A stretch of DNA of 11,308 nt from JALZAA01 sp035316025. GTDB taxonomy: Bacteria > Actinomycetota > Acidimicrobiia > IMCC26256 > JACDBD01. The stretch spans positions 1 to 11,308 of the forward strand of contig DATFXL010000012.1 of assembly GCA_035316025.1 (NCBI GenBank), given 5' to 3'. Below, piece by piece: positions 4,651-11,308 of the stretch; the stretch's first letter is position 1; each line of letters opens with the position of its first letter. The position numbers and the translations under genes are program-made. Under the pieces are notes generated by a model, which worked only from the letters and a program-made list of their open reading frames with translations, ran no database searches and was not told the origin of the DNA.

Positions 4651-6000
4651 TTACCCGCCTGCGACTGCCGTCACTCTCCTCGCGGCGAGAAGATCACGGG
4701 CACGACACAGCGTCACGGCAGCGAAGACGGCCATGAACGGCATCACAGGGACGTGGAAGCGGGGGTCGCCGAAGAAGATCAGGGGTTGCACGGCGAGCGC
4801 GAGTCCCGCGAGGAGGAAGAACAGCCGCCACGGACGATGCCGGGTCATGAACGCGGGCACGCCGAGCACGCTCAAGACCAACGCCAGGAAGAAGGCGACG
4901 TCGGCGACGATCTCCAGTGCCCGCCGCAAGGCCGACGGGATGAAGTGGTTGCTGCCATACGACTCCGACGCCGCCAAGCCGTCGTAATCGTTCTCGAGCG
5001 AGTGGTAGGCGCGCAGCACCACGAGCTTCGCCTCGGTGGCGGGGTGCGCTCTCACGAAGTGGGCCGCACGCCGCACGTTCGTATTGTTCACCTCGACCTC
5101 CCGCTCGGCCGTCGTCGCTCCCGTTGCCCGAACCGTGCACGCATCGCTCGACTGGAACCCTCCCGTCGCACCCGGATGGCGGCTCATGCACAGGTTGTCG
5201 CCCAGGTTCGTCGAGATCGCGACGAAGGAACCGGTCTCGCGTGTGTTTCTGACCGTCCATGGAGCCAGGACAACTGCTACGGCGCCGGCCGCGACGACCA
5301 CCGCTCGGAGGACGTTTCGCCAGCCGGCGCCGGCCACGGCGAGCACGACGATCAGCACGGGCAGGAACGCGAGCGAGATCGGCCGAACCAGCGCTGACAA
5401 CCCGACGATCGCGCCGAAGGCGGCCAGCCGGCGCCAACCAACCCGTTGCGCGTCGGCAGGCAAGGCCACGAGGAGTAGCACGGCCGCGAGGGCGAGGAAG
5501 ACGAAGAGTGTCTCGGTGAGGATGACGGCAGTGTGGAAGATCAGATTGGGCCAGAGGGCAACGGCAGCCGCGGCAACGAGACCAACACGATTGTCGAAGA
5601 GTCGCCGGCCGATCTCGAAGATCAGCCACACGGTGCCGACCCCGAGCACAAGGTTGAACAGTCCAGCCGTCAACGGAACGTTCTCGTGGATCGGCGCCAG
5701 GCGGACAAACCACATAACGGCTCCGAGCGCGCCGACGTATCCCACCGGGTAGTAGGTGGTCGCCTCGCCATTGGCGGCGGTGAATCCGTGCCCGTCAGCG
5801 ATCCGCGTCGCGAAGACCTCATAGAGGCTCGGATCGTGGAACCCGCGAGGCTCGCGTGCGGCGTACAGCACCCAAGCCAGGCGCAGCACCGTCGCCGCGA
5901 GCATGATTACGAGCAGCCACCGCCGCTCGCCCGCAGTGCACGACGGGGCCGGCCCGAGCCGGCGATACGCCCGCTCGATCACCCGCCGACGTGCCGGCAC
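4651..6000 (-). CDS. GT-C fold membrane glycosyltransferase (GT39/ArnT-like)
   Basis: This 449-residue polytopic protein has the layout of polyprenyl-phosphate-sugar-dependent GT-C enzymes. Helix 1 is at about 28-48. The first outside loop carries FHDPSLYEVFATRIADGHGF (Asp at about 56), followed by TTYYPVGY; this acidic, Tyr-Pro-rich loop is characteristic. LTETLFVFLAL and SALVRPISLAFLP are the usual next helices, and LAPWTVRNTR opens the large outside loop. Three more helices from about residue 360 end near FFGDPRFHVPVMPF, the conserved 'RF/Y-x-x-P-x-x-P' region. Cys 272 and Cys 289 in the outside loop could form a disulfide. By family it transfers a sugar from a polyprenyl-phosphate donor outside the membrane; donor and acceptor are unknown. 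GTG 6000 is the first start after an in-frame TGA; GTG 5982 is an alternative. It shares the strand and operon with the aftD-like gene. Confidence 0.85.
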   Translation of the reverse strand: MPARRRVIERAYRRLGPAPSCTAGERRWLLVIMLAATVLRLAWVLYAAREPRGFHDPSLYEVFATRIADGHGFTAANGEATTYYPVGYVGALGAVMWFVRLAPIHENVPLTAGLFNLVLGVGTVWLIFEIGRRLFDNRVGLVAAAAVALWPNLIFHTAVILTETLFVFLALAAVLLLVALPADAQRVGWRRLAAFGAIVGLSALVRPISLAFLPVLIVVLAVAGAGWRNVLRAVVVAAGAVAVVLAPWTVRNTRETGSFVAISTNLGDNLCMSRHPGATGGFQSSDACTVRATGATTAEREVEVNNTNVRRAAHFVRAHPATEAKLVVLRAYHSLENDYDGLAASESYGSNHFIPSALRRALEIVADVAFFLALVLSVLGVPAFMTRHRPWRLFFLLAGLALAVQPLIFFGDPRFHVPVMPFMAVFAAVTLCRARDLLAARRVTAVAGG

Positions 6001-6015
6001 GAGCCTCGGCCGCGG

Positions 6016-6123
6016 TCAGCCCGTGACGCGGGACACCGCAGTCACCGCCCTCGGCCGGCGCCCGGACCGCGCCGCCGACGACGCATTGATGTGCCCAAGG
6101 TCGAACCGCGGCTTCCTGCTCAT
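6016..6123 (-). CDS. 35-codon small ORF coupled to the upstream gene
   Basis: The ATG at 6123 overlaps the TGA of the LppX-like gene (ATGA). A purine-rich GGGGGGA lies a few bases upstream, within that gene's 3' end. Third-position GC is 31 of 34 codons. The peptide begins MSRKPRFDLGHINASSAARS and is strongly basic, with no membrane segment or motif I recognise. It ends 15 bases before GTG 6000 of the glycosyltransferase. It may be a real small protein, a translational relay to the next gene, or a worn-down remnant of a larger gene. Function is unknown. Confidence 0.4.
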   Translation of the reverse strand: MSRKPRFDLGHINASSAARSGRRPRAVTAVSRVTG

Positions 6124-6962
6124 CCCGATCCCCCCGTCGTCGGGCTCCCGCCGAGCACCTCGAGGAAATCGACGGTCTCACTCGCCGGCGGTTCCTCCAC
6201 GTGCACCCGTGCGCCCAGGTCGAAGTACTCGAACGCGACGGACCCCTTGGCCGTGGACGGCGATGCTGCGATGTGCAACCGCACTTTGCGGAGACGACCC
6301 TTCCCGTCGATCCAGACGTCGGCAGGAATGTTGTCGGAACCGAAGGCGGCGACGCTGTTTCGTACCTCGGCCTGCTCGTTCTCCGGCGCGTTGTCGACGG
6401 CCTGCTGGGCGTCGATCGTGACGCGGTACCGCGTGGTGCCCGTCCCACGCATCCGCTCACTGCCGACGCGCTTCACGTCTTTCACTCCCCGCAGCGCGTC
6501 GACACCGCCCCTGGGGTTGCTCTGACCGACCGCGCCTTCACCGCCGAACACCTGAGGGTCGAGCTTCAGCCACTTCTTGCCGGCCAGCTGGGGCATCGAA
6601 GCGGAGTCGCCGCCCTCGAGCGCATCGAGGCTCAGGTACATCACGCCCCCGATGAGGAGGACCTTCACCTTGCCTCGGCCCTGGAGGCCGATCGACGCGA
6701 CGTCGACCGAGTACTCGCCGGTCTGGTTCTTGAAGTCGACCGAGCCGTCGAAGGTGACCCGGCCGCCACCGCCGGCGGTGGCCGTCGTGCCGCGGAACTT
6801 CGCACTCCCCGACTTGGCCAGCTCGTCCCCGGACTTCATGACCCGCTCGAGGTCGCTGCTGCTGTCGCGGGCCGCGGCCACGCCGGTCGATGCCGTCGTC
6901 AGCGTGGCCATCGTGATGACCACAGCTGCGAACGCGACACCTACTCGGCTCAGGCTCTTCAT
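6120..6962 (-). CDS. Exported LppX/LprAFG-like protein without lipobox
   Basis: This 280-residue protein has a Sec-type signal peptide (MKSLSRVGVAFAAVVITMAT; AxA-like cut site near residue 30, GVAAARD). The mature part fits the LppX/LprG fold: SGSAKFRGTTATAGGGGRVTFDGSVDF, then GEYSVDV, a repeat of amphipathic strands (KVKVLLIGGVMYLSLDAL), KWLKLDPQ, TTRYRVTIDAQQAVD, then IPADVWIDGKGRLRKVRLHI and FEYFDLGARVHVEEP at the end. In mycobacteria this fold binds lipidated envelope molecules and helps move them outward (LprG, LppX). Here there is no cysteine anywhere, so it is not lipidated and is probably a soluble exported protein. Its ATG overlaps the TGA of the aftD-like gene (6959-6962), and its own stop overlaps the small ORF. 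Ligand is inferred from context only. Confidence 0.8.
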   Translation of the reverse strand: MKSLSRVGVAFAAVVITMATLTTASTGVAAARDSSSDLERVMKSGDELAKSGSAKFRGTTATAGGGGRVTFDGSVDFKNQTGEYSVDVASIGLQGRGKVKVLLIGGVMYLSLDALEGGDSASMPQLAGKKWLKLDPQVFGGEGAVGQSNPRGGVDALRGVKDVKRVGSERMRGTGTTRYRVTIDAQQAVDNAPENEQAEVRNSVAAFGSDNIPADVWIDGKGRLRKVRLHIAASPSTAKGSVAFEYFDLGARVHVEEPPASETVDFLEVLGGSPTTGGSG

Positions 6963-9900
6963 CGGTCCTCCCGTTCCGCAGGGCCCGGCGCTCGATCAGC
7001 GGGCCGCCGGCGCCCTGTGCGGACGACCTCGACGAGCGCGTCGGCGGCGAGCAATGCGACCGCGAGCCAGCCGAGCACGTGCACCCGATCGAAGAACGTC
7101 GGCCACTCGAACACTGGTGGATACTTGTTGAGCGTCTGCTCTGCTAGCACGTAGAGCGCGGCAAGGCCCAACGCGATGGGCGCGCCGATGGCGAGCGCGG
7201 CGCGCCAGCGCGCCCGGAGCAGAGCGGCTAGCACGAGCAGGCCGACGAGCAGCCCCGGCAACGGCTTGATCAGCACGGCGGCAACGAGCCCGGCGCCGAT
7301 CGCAGTGGCCGCGACGACGAGGCCGCGCGGGCGGGCGCCGGCGGCCACGAAAGGCCAGCGGAAGACCGGCGGCTCGTCGACTGTGCCGGTCGCTCCCGAT
7401 GTCTGTACCGCCAGCGCGCGGTGACGGCGCGTCAGCAGACCGAGCGCGAGGGCGATGCACAGCAACATCGAGACACCCGAGATCGCCAACGCGATCCACA
7501 CCGTGCGTTGTGGCGTCCACGTGAGCGTGACGTCCAACGTGCGGCCGCCCTTGGGGTCGATGCGCCAGCCGTTGGCGTAGCCGTTGACGAGCTTGCCTTC
7601 GCCGAGGTCATGCCCGTCGACGGAGGCGACCCAGCCGCGGTTGTGGCTCTGACCGAGCACGAGCCAGAACGGGGCAGCGGCCCCGGTGACGCGCAGCTTC
7701 ATGCTCGTGCGTCCCGACGAGACGGTCTCGACCTTGGGTGCACTGGTCGTCGGGGCGGCGGGCGTTACAGCGCCGCGTGCGCCGAGGTCCAGTGGCGCAC
7801 CCCCGGCTTCGGAGCCGAGGACCATGCCGTCGAGGTCGATGCCGGTGTCGACTCCGAGCGCCGACCGCAGGACGTGTTGCCCGCGGTCGAGCGCCACCGG
7901 CGTCGACGACGCCGTCCCCGTCGCCGGGTCGCACTGTTCGACGGCGAGCGGTTTGCCCGCGGTCGCGTCGGCGGTCGCGCCGGTCACCCGGACCGGGAGC
8001 GGTATGCCATCGATGGTGAGCAGGTCGGCGCGGCATGCGCCCACGAGCGAGTCGCTCACCTGCGGCCGCTGCACGCCCGGGATGCCCAGTTCGGCGAGCG
8101 CCGCCGGCGTGACGATCGGGCTGTTCGAGTAGTACTCACGTGTCGTCACTTCGCGTACCGCCTCGATGGTGACGCGCACGTTCCTCGCCGTGATCGGCTC
8201 GAACGACACCGTGACGGGCGTGGTCCCGTTCTCGGCGCGCTGGTCTGCGATGGGCGGCACATCGACTGTGCGGGTCTGCCCGTCGGCGTCGATGCGCAGG
8301 CGCGTAGGAACGGAGTGGCGGCCGTCGGCGACGACCTGCAGGTCGAGATGGTCGAACGTGACCGGTTGGGCGGCGTCGACCTCGAGCCATTGTCCAACCG
8401 GCGTGGCGAAGGGCGTCGTCCAGGAGGTGGACGGGTCGCCGTCGATCGCGGACGAGGCCCGGGCCTGCAAATCACCAGGAAGGCGCGCGGAGGACAAGGC
8501 CGTGACCCCGCCGGCGTCCGCGCCGGGGATGCCGACGAGTTGGTCGACGAGCTGGTCCGGCGCCGCGGTGGAGAGGCGCGCCGTTCCGGCCACGGCGAAC
8601 TGCCGTGTCGCGGGCACGGCGAACGCGCGCACGAGGTTGCGCTCGTCCTCGGAGTACCGGGGCGGCACGAGGATCGTGCGCGATCGGCTCATCGAGTAGA
8701 CGAGGCGATGGTCGAGAGAGTTGCGGCCGACGTCGCGCGTGAGGTCGACGGGCATGCGCGTGACCTCCTCCACGCGCACGTCCTGCGCGTCAGGCGCCTG
8801 GTCACGAATGCGGATCTCGGAGAAGCCGACGCCACTCACACCGCTGTAGCTCGCCCGCTTGCCGAGGTTCGTCTCGTCGATCGTGATGTCGAACGACTTC
8901 ACGGTACGACGTGGGAACGTCAGGGTTTGCCCGGCGTCCGTGCGGGACTCGTCGCCGAGATCCGCGGTCATCTCGTGTCCGTCGCCGAAGCGCATCGTGG
9001 CCTTGGTGATCCAGCGGTTGCGATCGCCGTAGAGGGGCTGCACGAGGTTGATGTGGTCGGTCGTGACGGGCTTGTCGAGCGTGACCCGGATGTGCTCGCC
9101 CTCGACGGGGCCGAAGTCGCCAACCTTCCAGGCTGTACGGAGATCGCCGTCCATCGCGCGCGCGGGGCGGTCCTCGGGGGTGTACGAGATGTTGTTGCCG
9201 TAGGCGGATGCCTCCACGGTGGCCCCGCGCTGTTCCGTGACGGTGGACGAGTTGTCGCCCGCGCCGGGGAACACGTCCAGTCGGGCGTCGGACGGGTCGT
9301 GCACGAGGGGCTTCTCGCCCGGCCGTTCCGTGTACCCCACGTTCTCGCGCACGGTGCTCCAGCGCCGGGCCCGACGCCGGTTGGAGTCCGTGACGACGAG
9401 CTCGGCGCCGTCGGCGTCGGTCGCCTTGCGCAGCTCGGCGGGATGGCCGGCGTCGGACGCCGAGTACTGGACGATGGCCTTGCCATCGAGCATGCCCAGG
9501 CCCGCGAGGTCGACGAGCCCGTCACCCCCGCCGGCGACGACCAGCGACCCGCTCCCCGGCTGGGCCCGCACGATCGGGGGCGCGCTCTCGACGGGGTAGA
9601 CGGCCACCGGAGGTGGGTCGGGTGTCCCGGCCGGGATCGTCAGCGCCTTCTCGTCCAACAAAGGGAAGTCGAGCGGAGGCCCGAGGCTCGTTCCGTACCC
9701 CGTCGGCGGCCCGATCCCGGCCGGCGGTGGGGTGAGGAGCTGCTCCATCTGCTTCGGGCGCACCAGGTTGTAGCGGTCGACCTGCAGGTCGTTGCGCACG
9801 AGGATGTCACCCGCGCTCATCAGCCGGGCGATGGGCGCGATCGCGTTCGGGTCGAGCAGTCCTTCCTGCATCCGCCCGTCGAGTGCGTTGAGGAGATCGT

Positions 9901-11308
9901 TCGTCTCCGGCGTGCCGTACGGGATGAGCTCACGGGCCACGTACGGCCGGTCCATCAGCCCCGGTGTGATCGGGTCGACCGTGTTGCCCCACCGGTAGGA
10001 CGCGAAATCCGATCCCGGGACCTCGAGGACGCGCGTGTCGTGCGGTTGCCCGTCGACGGCTGAGATCGCCCGCGTCCAGTAGTTCGGGATGGTCTCGGGG
10101 CGCTGAAGGTTCTTTCCGTAGTAGTCGCCGTTCCAGAGGGCCGGCAGCGCCGCGATCACGATCGCGCCGACGATTCCTACGACGGCGAGGGCGTAGCGGT
10201 GGAGGTTGCGTCGGTCGAGCCAGCGCACGAATGCCGACACGCCCGCGCCCAGCAGCACGGCCGCGCCTAGCGCGACGAGCGGCACTGCCCGCCCGACACT
10301 TCGCAGAGCCAGACCGGCATTCGAGCTGTCGGCGAAGGCCTTGAGCAGCGCGCCGAACGGCGACGGGTCGTCGAACGGGTGCGCGCCGACCGCGATCGCC
10401 ACACCGACGACCATCAGGACGGCGAAGTAGAACCGGTGGCGCCAGCGGATGAACGCCGCTGCCAGGAGGGCCAGCGTCGGGACCGCGTAGCTGGCGACGA
10501 TGAGCGGGCGATTCTGCGTGTAGTGGACGCTCGCTTCGATCCAGTTGCCGAGCTTGTCGCCGCCGTAGAAGAACCAGTAGCCGAGGCCGCGCAGCACCTC
10601 GGGGGCGACTCCGGCGGTCGCGACGGTTTTGACTGTCTCTGTGTACTTGAGAATGTCGATGCCGTAGCTGCCCTGTGCCCAGAGGCCGGCGATCCACCAC
10701 AACGACGCGCCGAGCGTGAGGACACCCATGCGCCCGAGAGTGAGCGCGGCCCGCTTCCAGTCCACCTCACGCGTGATCCAGACCGCGTACGGCACCCAGA
10801 GCAGCGGCACGATGAGCGCGAACACGAGCGCGGTCGCGTTCACGCTACCGACGATCTGCACGACGATGGCGAACGCGGCGGGATATCGCCATCCGCCCTT
10901 GCGCAACGCGCGCACCGTCAGGCCGAGCATCCACCCGAGTCCCGCCCACGGCAGCAGGATCACCGAGATGCGGGCCGAGTAGTGGAGGACGTACGGGCTG
11001 AGCATGTACGCGAGCGCCGCGACTACCGCGCCCGGACCGCGCATGTCGATCGTGCGAAGGAGATAGAGGACGCCGAGCCCGGCGAAGAACACGAGGCTTC
11101 CGAGCCACAGCCGTTGCGCGACCCAGCTCGGGATGCCCACGTTCTCGAGGACCCAGTAGTAGGGCCCCATCGGGAAGAGGTAGCCGATGTTCTGGTGGGT
11201 GACCGTGCCCAGCCCGATGTTCGGGTCCCACATGGAGGGCGCCCGCTCGAGGAGCCGCGTCGGGTCCAGGTACAGGTACTGCTTGGTGTCGGCGGCGACC
11301 TTGCCCGG
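6959..11308 (-). CDS. aftD: AftD-like alpha-(1->3)-arabinofuranosyltransferase (N-terminus outside window)
   Basis: The frame is open to the right edge, so at least 1449 codons are visible and the first helix is missing. The first visible residues contain ADTKQYLYLDP, then SMWDPNIGLGTVTHQNIGYL and FPMGPYYWVLENVGIPSWVA, the AftD/DUF3367 N-terminal signature. Numbering from the Met at 11233, residues 1-370 are multiple GT-C membrane helices. About 370-660 is an outside region. Residues 666-808 (RAMDGDLRTAWKVGDFG) and about 910-1050 (SAIDGDPSTSWTTPF) are two F5/8 type C (discoidin-like) modules, and 1170-1245 is a further beta-rich part (SHNRGWVASVDGHDLG). Helices at about 1245-1405 close the protein. 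Mycobacterial AftD adds alpha-1,3 arabinofuranose branches to arabinogalactan and lipoarabinomannan from decaprenyl-phospho-arabinose. The exact product here may differ. It leads the visible operon and overlaps the next gene by ATGA. The symbol is by similarity. Confidence 0.88.
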   Translation of the reverse strand, partial: PGKVAADTKQYLYLDPTRLLERAPSMWDPNIGLGTVTHQNIGYLFPMGPYYWVLENVGIPSWVAQRLWLGSLVFFAGLGVLYLLRTIDMRGPGAVVAALAYMLSPYVLHYSARISVILLPWAGLGWMLGLTVRALRKGGWRYPAAFAIVVQIVGSVNATALVFALIVPLLWVPYAVWITREVDWKRAALTLGRMGVLTLGASLWWIAGLWAQGSYGIDILKYTETVKTVATAGVAPEVLRGLGYWFFYGGDKLGNWIEASVHYTQNRPLIVASYAVPTLALLAAAFIRWRHRFYFAVLMVVGVAIAVGAHPFDDPSPFGALLKAFADSSNAGLALRSVGRAVPLVALGAAVLLGAGVSAFVRWLDRRNLHRYALAVVGIVGAIVIAALPALWNGDYYGKNLQRPETIPNYWTRAISAVDGQPHDTRVLEVPGSDFASYRWGNTVDPITPGLMDRPYVARELIPYGTPETNDLLNALDGRMQEGLLDPNAIAPIARLMSAGDILVRNDLQVDRYNLVRPKQMEQLLTPPPAGIGPPTGYGTSLGPPLDFPLLDEKALTIPAGTPDPPPVAVYPVESAPPIVRAQPGSGSLVVAGGGDGLVDLAGLGMLDGKAIVQYSASDAGHPAELRKATDADGAELVVTDSNRRRARRWSTVRENVGYTERPGEKPLVHDPSDARLDVFPGAGDNSSTVTEQRGATVEASAYGNNISYTPEDRPARAMDGDLRTAWKVGDFGPVEGEHIRVTLDKPVTTDHINLVQPLYGDRNRWITKATMRFGDGHEMTADLGDESRTDAGQTLTFPRRTVKSFDITIDETNLGKRASYSGVSGVGFSEIRIRDQAPDAQDVRVEEVTRMPVDLTRDVGRNSLDHRLVYSMSRSRTILVPPRYSEDERNLVRAFAVPATRQFAVAGTARLSTAAPDQLVDQLVGIPGADAGGVTALSSARLPGDLQARASSAIDGDPSTSWTTPFATPVGQWLEVDAAQPVTFDHLDLQVVADGRHSVPTRLRIDADGQTRTVDVPPIADQRAENGTTPVTVSFEPITARNVRVTIEAVREVTTREYYSNSPIVTPAALAELGIPGVQRPQVSDSLVGACRADLLTIDGIPLPVRVTGATADATAGKPLAVEQCDPATGTASSTPVALDRGQHVLRSALGVDTGIDLDGMVLGSEAGGAPLDLGARGAVTPAAPTTSAPKVETVSSGRTSMKLRVTGAAAPFWLVLGQSHNRGWVASVDGHDLGEGKLVNGYANGWRIDPKGGRTLDVTLTWTPQRTVWIALAISGVSMLLCIALALGLLTRRHRALAVQTSGATGTVDEPPVFRWPFVAAGARPRGLVVAATAIGAGLVAAVLIKPLPGLLVGLLVLAALLRARWRAALAIGAPIALGLAALYVLAEQTLNKYPPVFEWPTFFDRVHVLGWLAVALLAADALVEVVRTGRRRPADRAPGPAEREDR

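Noticed and set aside
3332..4987. 551-codon open frame on the plus strand
   Set aside because: It runs opposite DUF445 and into the glycosyltransferase. The minus-strand genes have clear family signatures, while this frame has none.
5533..6525. 330-codon plus-strand open frame
   Set aside because: It crosses the boundary between the glycosyltransferase and the LppX-like gene on the opposite strand and shows only low-complexity basic sequence.
7421..10063. 880-codon open frame on the plus strand
   Set aside because: It lies wholly opposite the aftD-like gene, is extremely rich in Arg, Gly and Val, has no recognisable domain, and is the usual antisense shadow of a GC-rich coding region.
1..11308. 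CRISPR arrays, tRNA or rRNA genes, insertion sequences, integrase or toxin-antitoxin genes
   Set aside because: I looked for regular repeats, cloverleaf-like segments, transposase motifs and small paired genes and saw none that hold up by eye.

Overview
The window is GC-rich DNA with strong GC bias at third codon positions, tight ATGA gene overlaps and frequent GTG starts. Together with an AftD-type arabinofuranosyltransferase (DUF3367 family), an LppX/LprG-like exported protein and a MEDS-domain protein, this points to a high-GC actinobacterium. I favour the Acidimicrobiia-like, non-mycolate side of the phylum, but that placement is an inference from gene content and is not proven by the sequence.

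Left part (1-3001): a loose group of small regulatory and accessory genes. At the left edge, a minus-strand gene fuses an RsbW-like HATPase domain to a GNAT acetyltransferase and runs off the window. Divergent from it is a small ABM-like (dimeric alpha/beta barrel) protein. A strong hairpin separates that gene from a convergent gene for a stand-alone MEDS sensory domain. Two plus-strand genes follow: a two-helix membrane protein with an excellent ribosome binding site, and an OmpR/PhoB-type winged-helix regulator with a degenerate receiver-like N-terminus. An 11-bp-period direct repeat lies just upstream of the regulator.

Right part (2998-11308): a long minus-strand gene string. In transcription order it is aftD-like (5' end outside the window), LppX/LprG-like exported protein, a 35-codon small ORF, a GT-C membrane glycosyltransferase, a 51-codon ORF with a HAD motif I (DVDGT), a DUF445 membrane protein, and a 37-codon PII remnant. 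Several junctions are 4-bp ATGA overlaps, so most of the string is probably one operon. The three identifiable leading genes suggest assembly or transport of an envelope arabinan or lipoglycan: a GT-C arabinosyltransferase with carbohydrate-binding modules, a periplasmic lipid-binding-fold protein, and a second GT-C enzyme.

The most unusual content is the set of very short genes inside and at the end of this operon. The PII remnant carries a good PII N-terminus joined in frame directly to the PII C-terminus (RTxERGxDAI), with about 75 residues missing and a GTTC tandem repeat at the junction. The HAD-motif ORF may be a similar shrunken gene. No RNA genes, CRISPR arrays, insertion sequences or phage genes were recognised.
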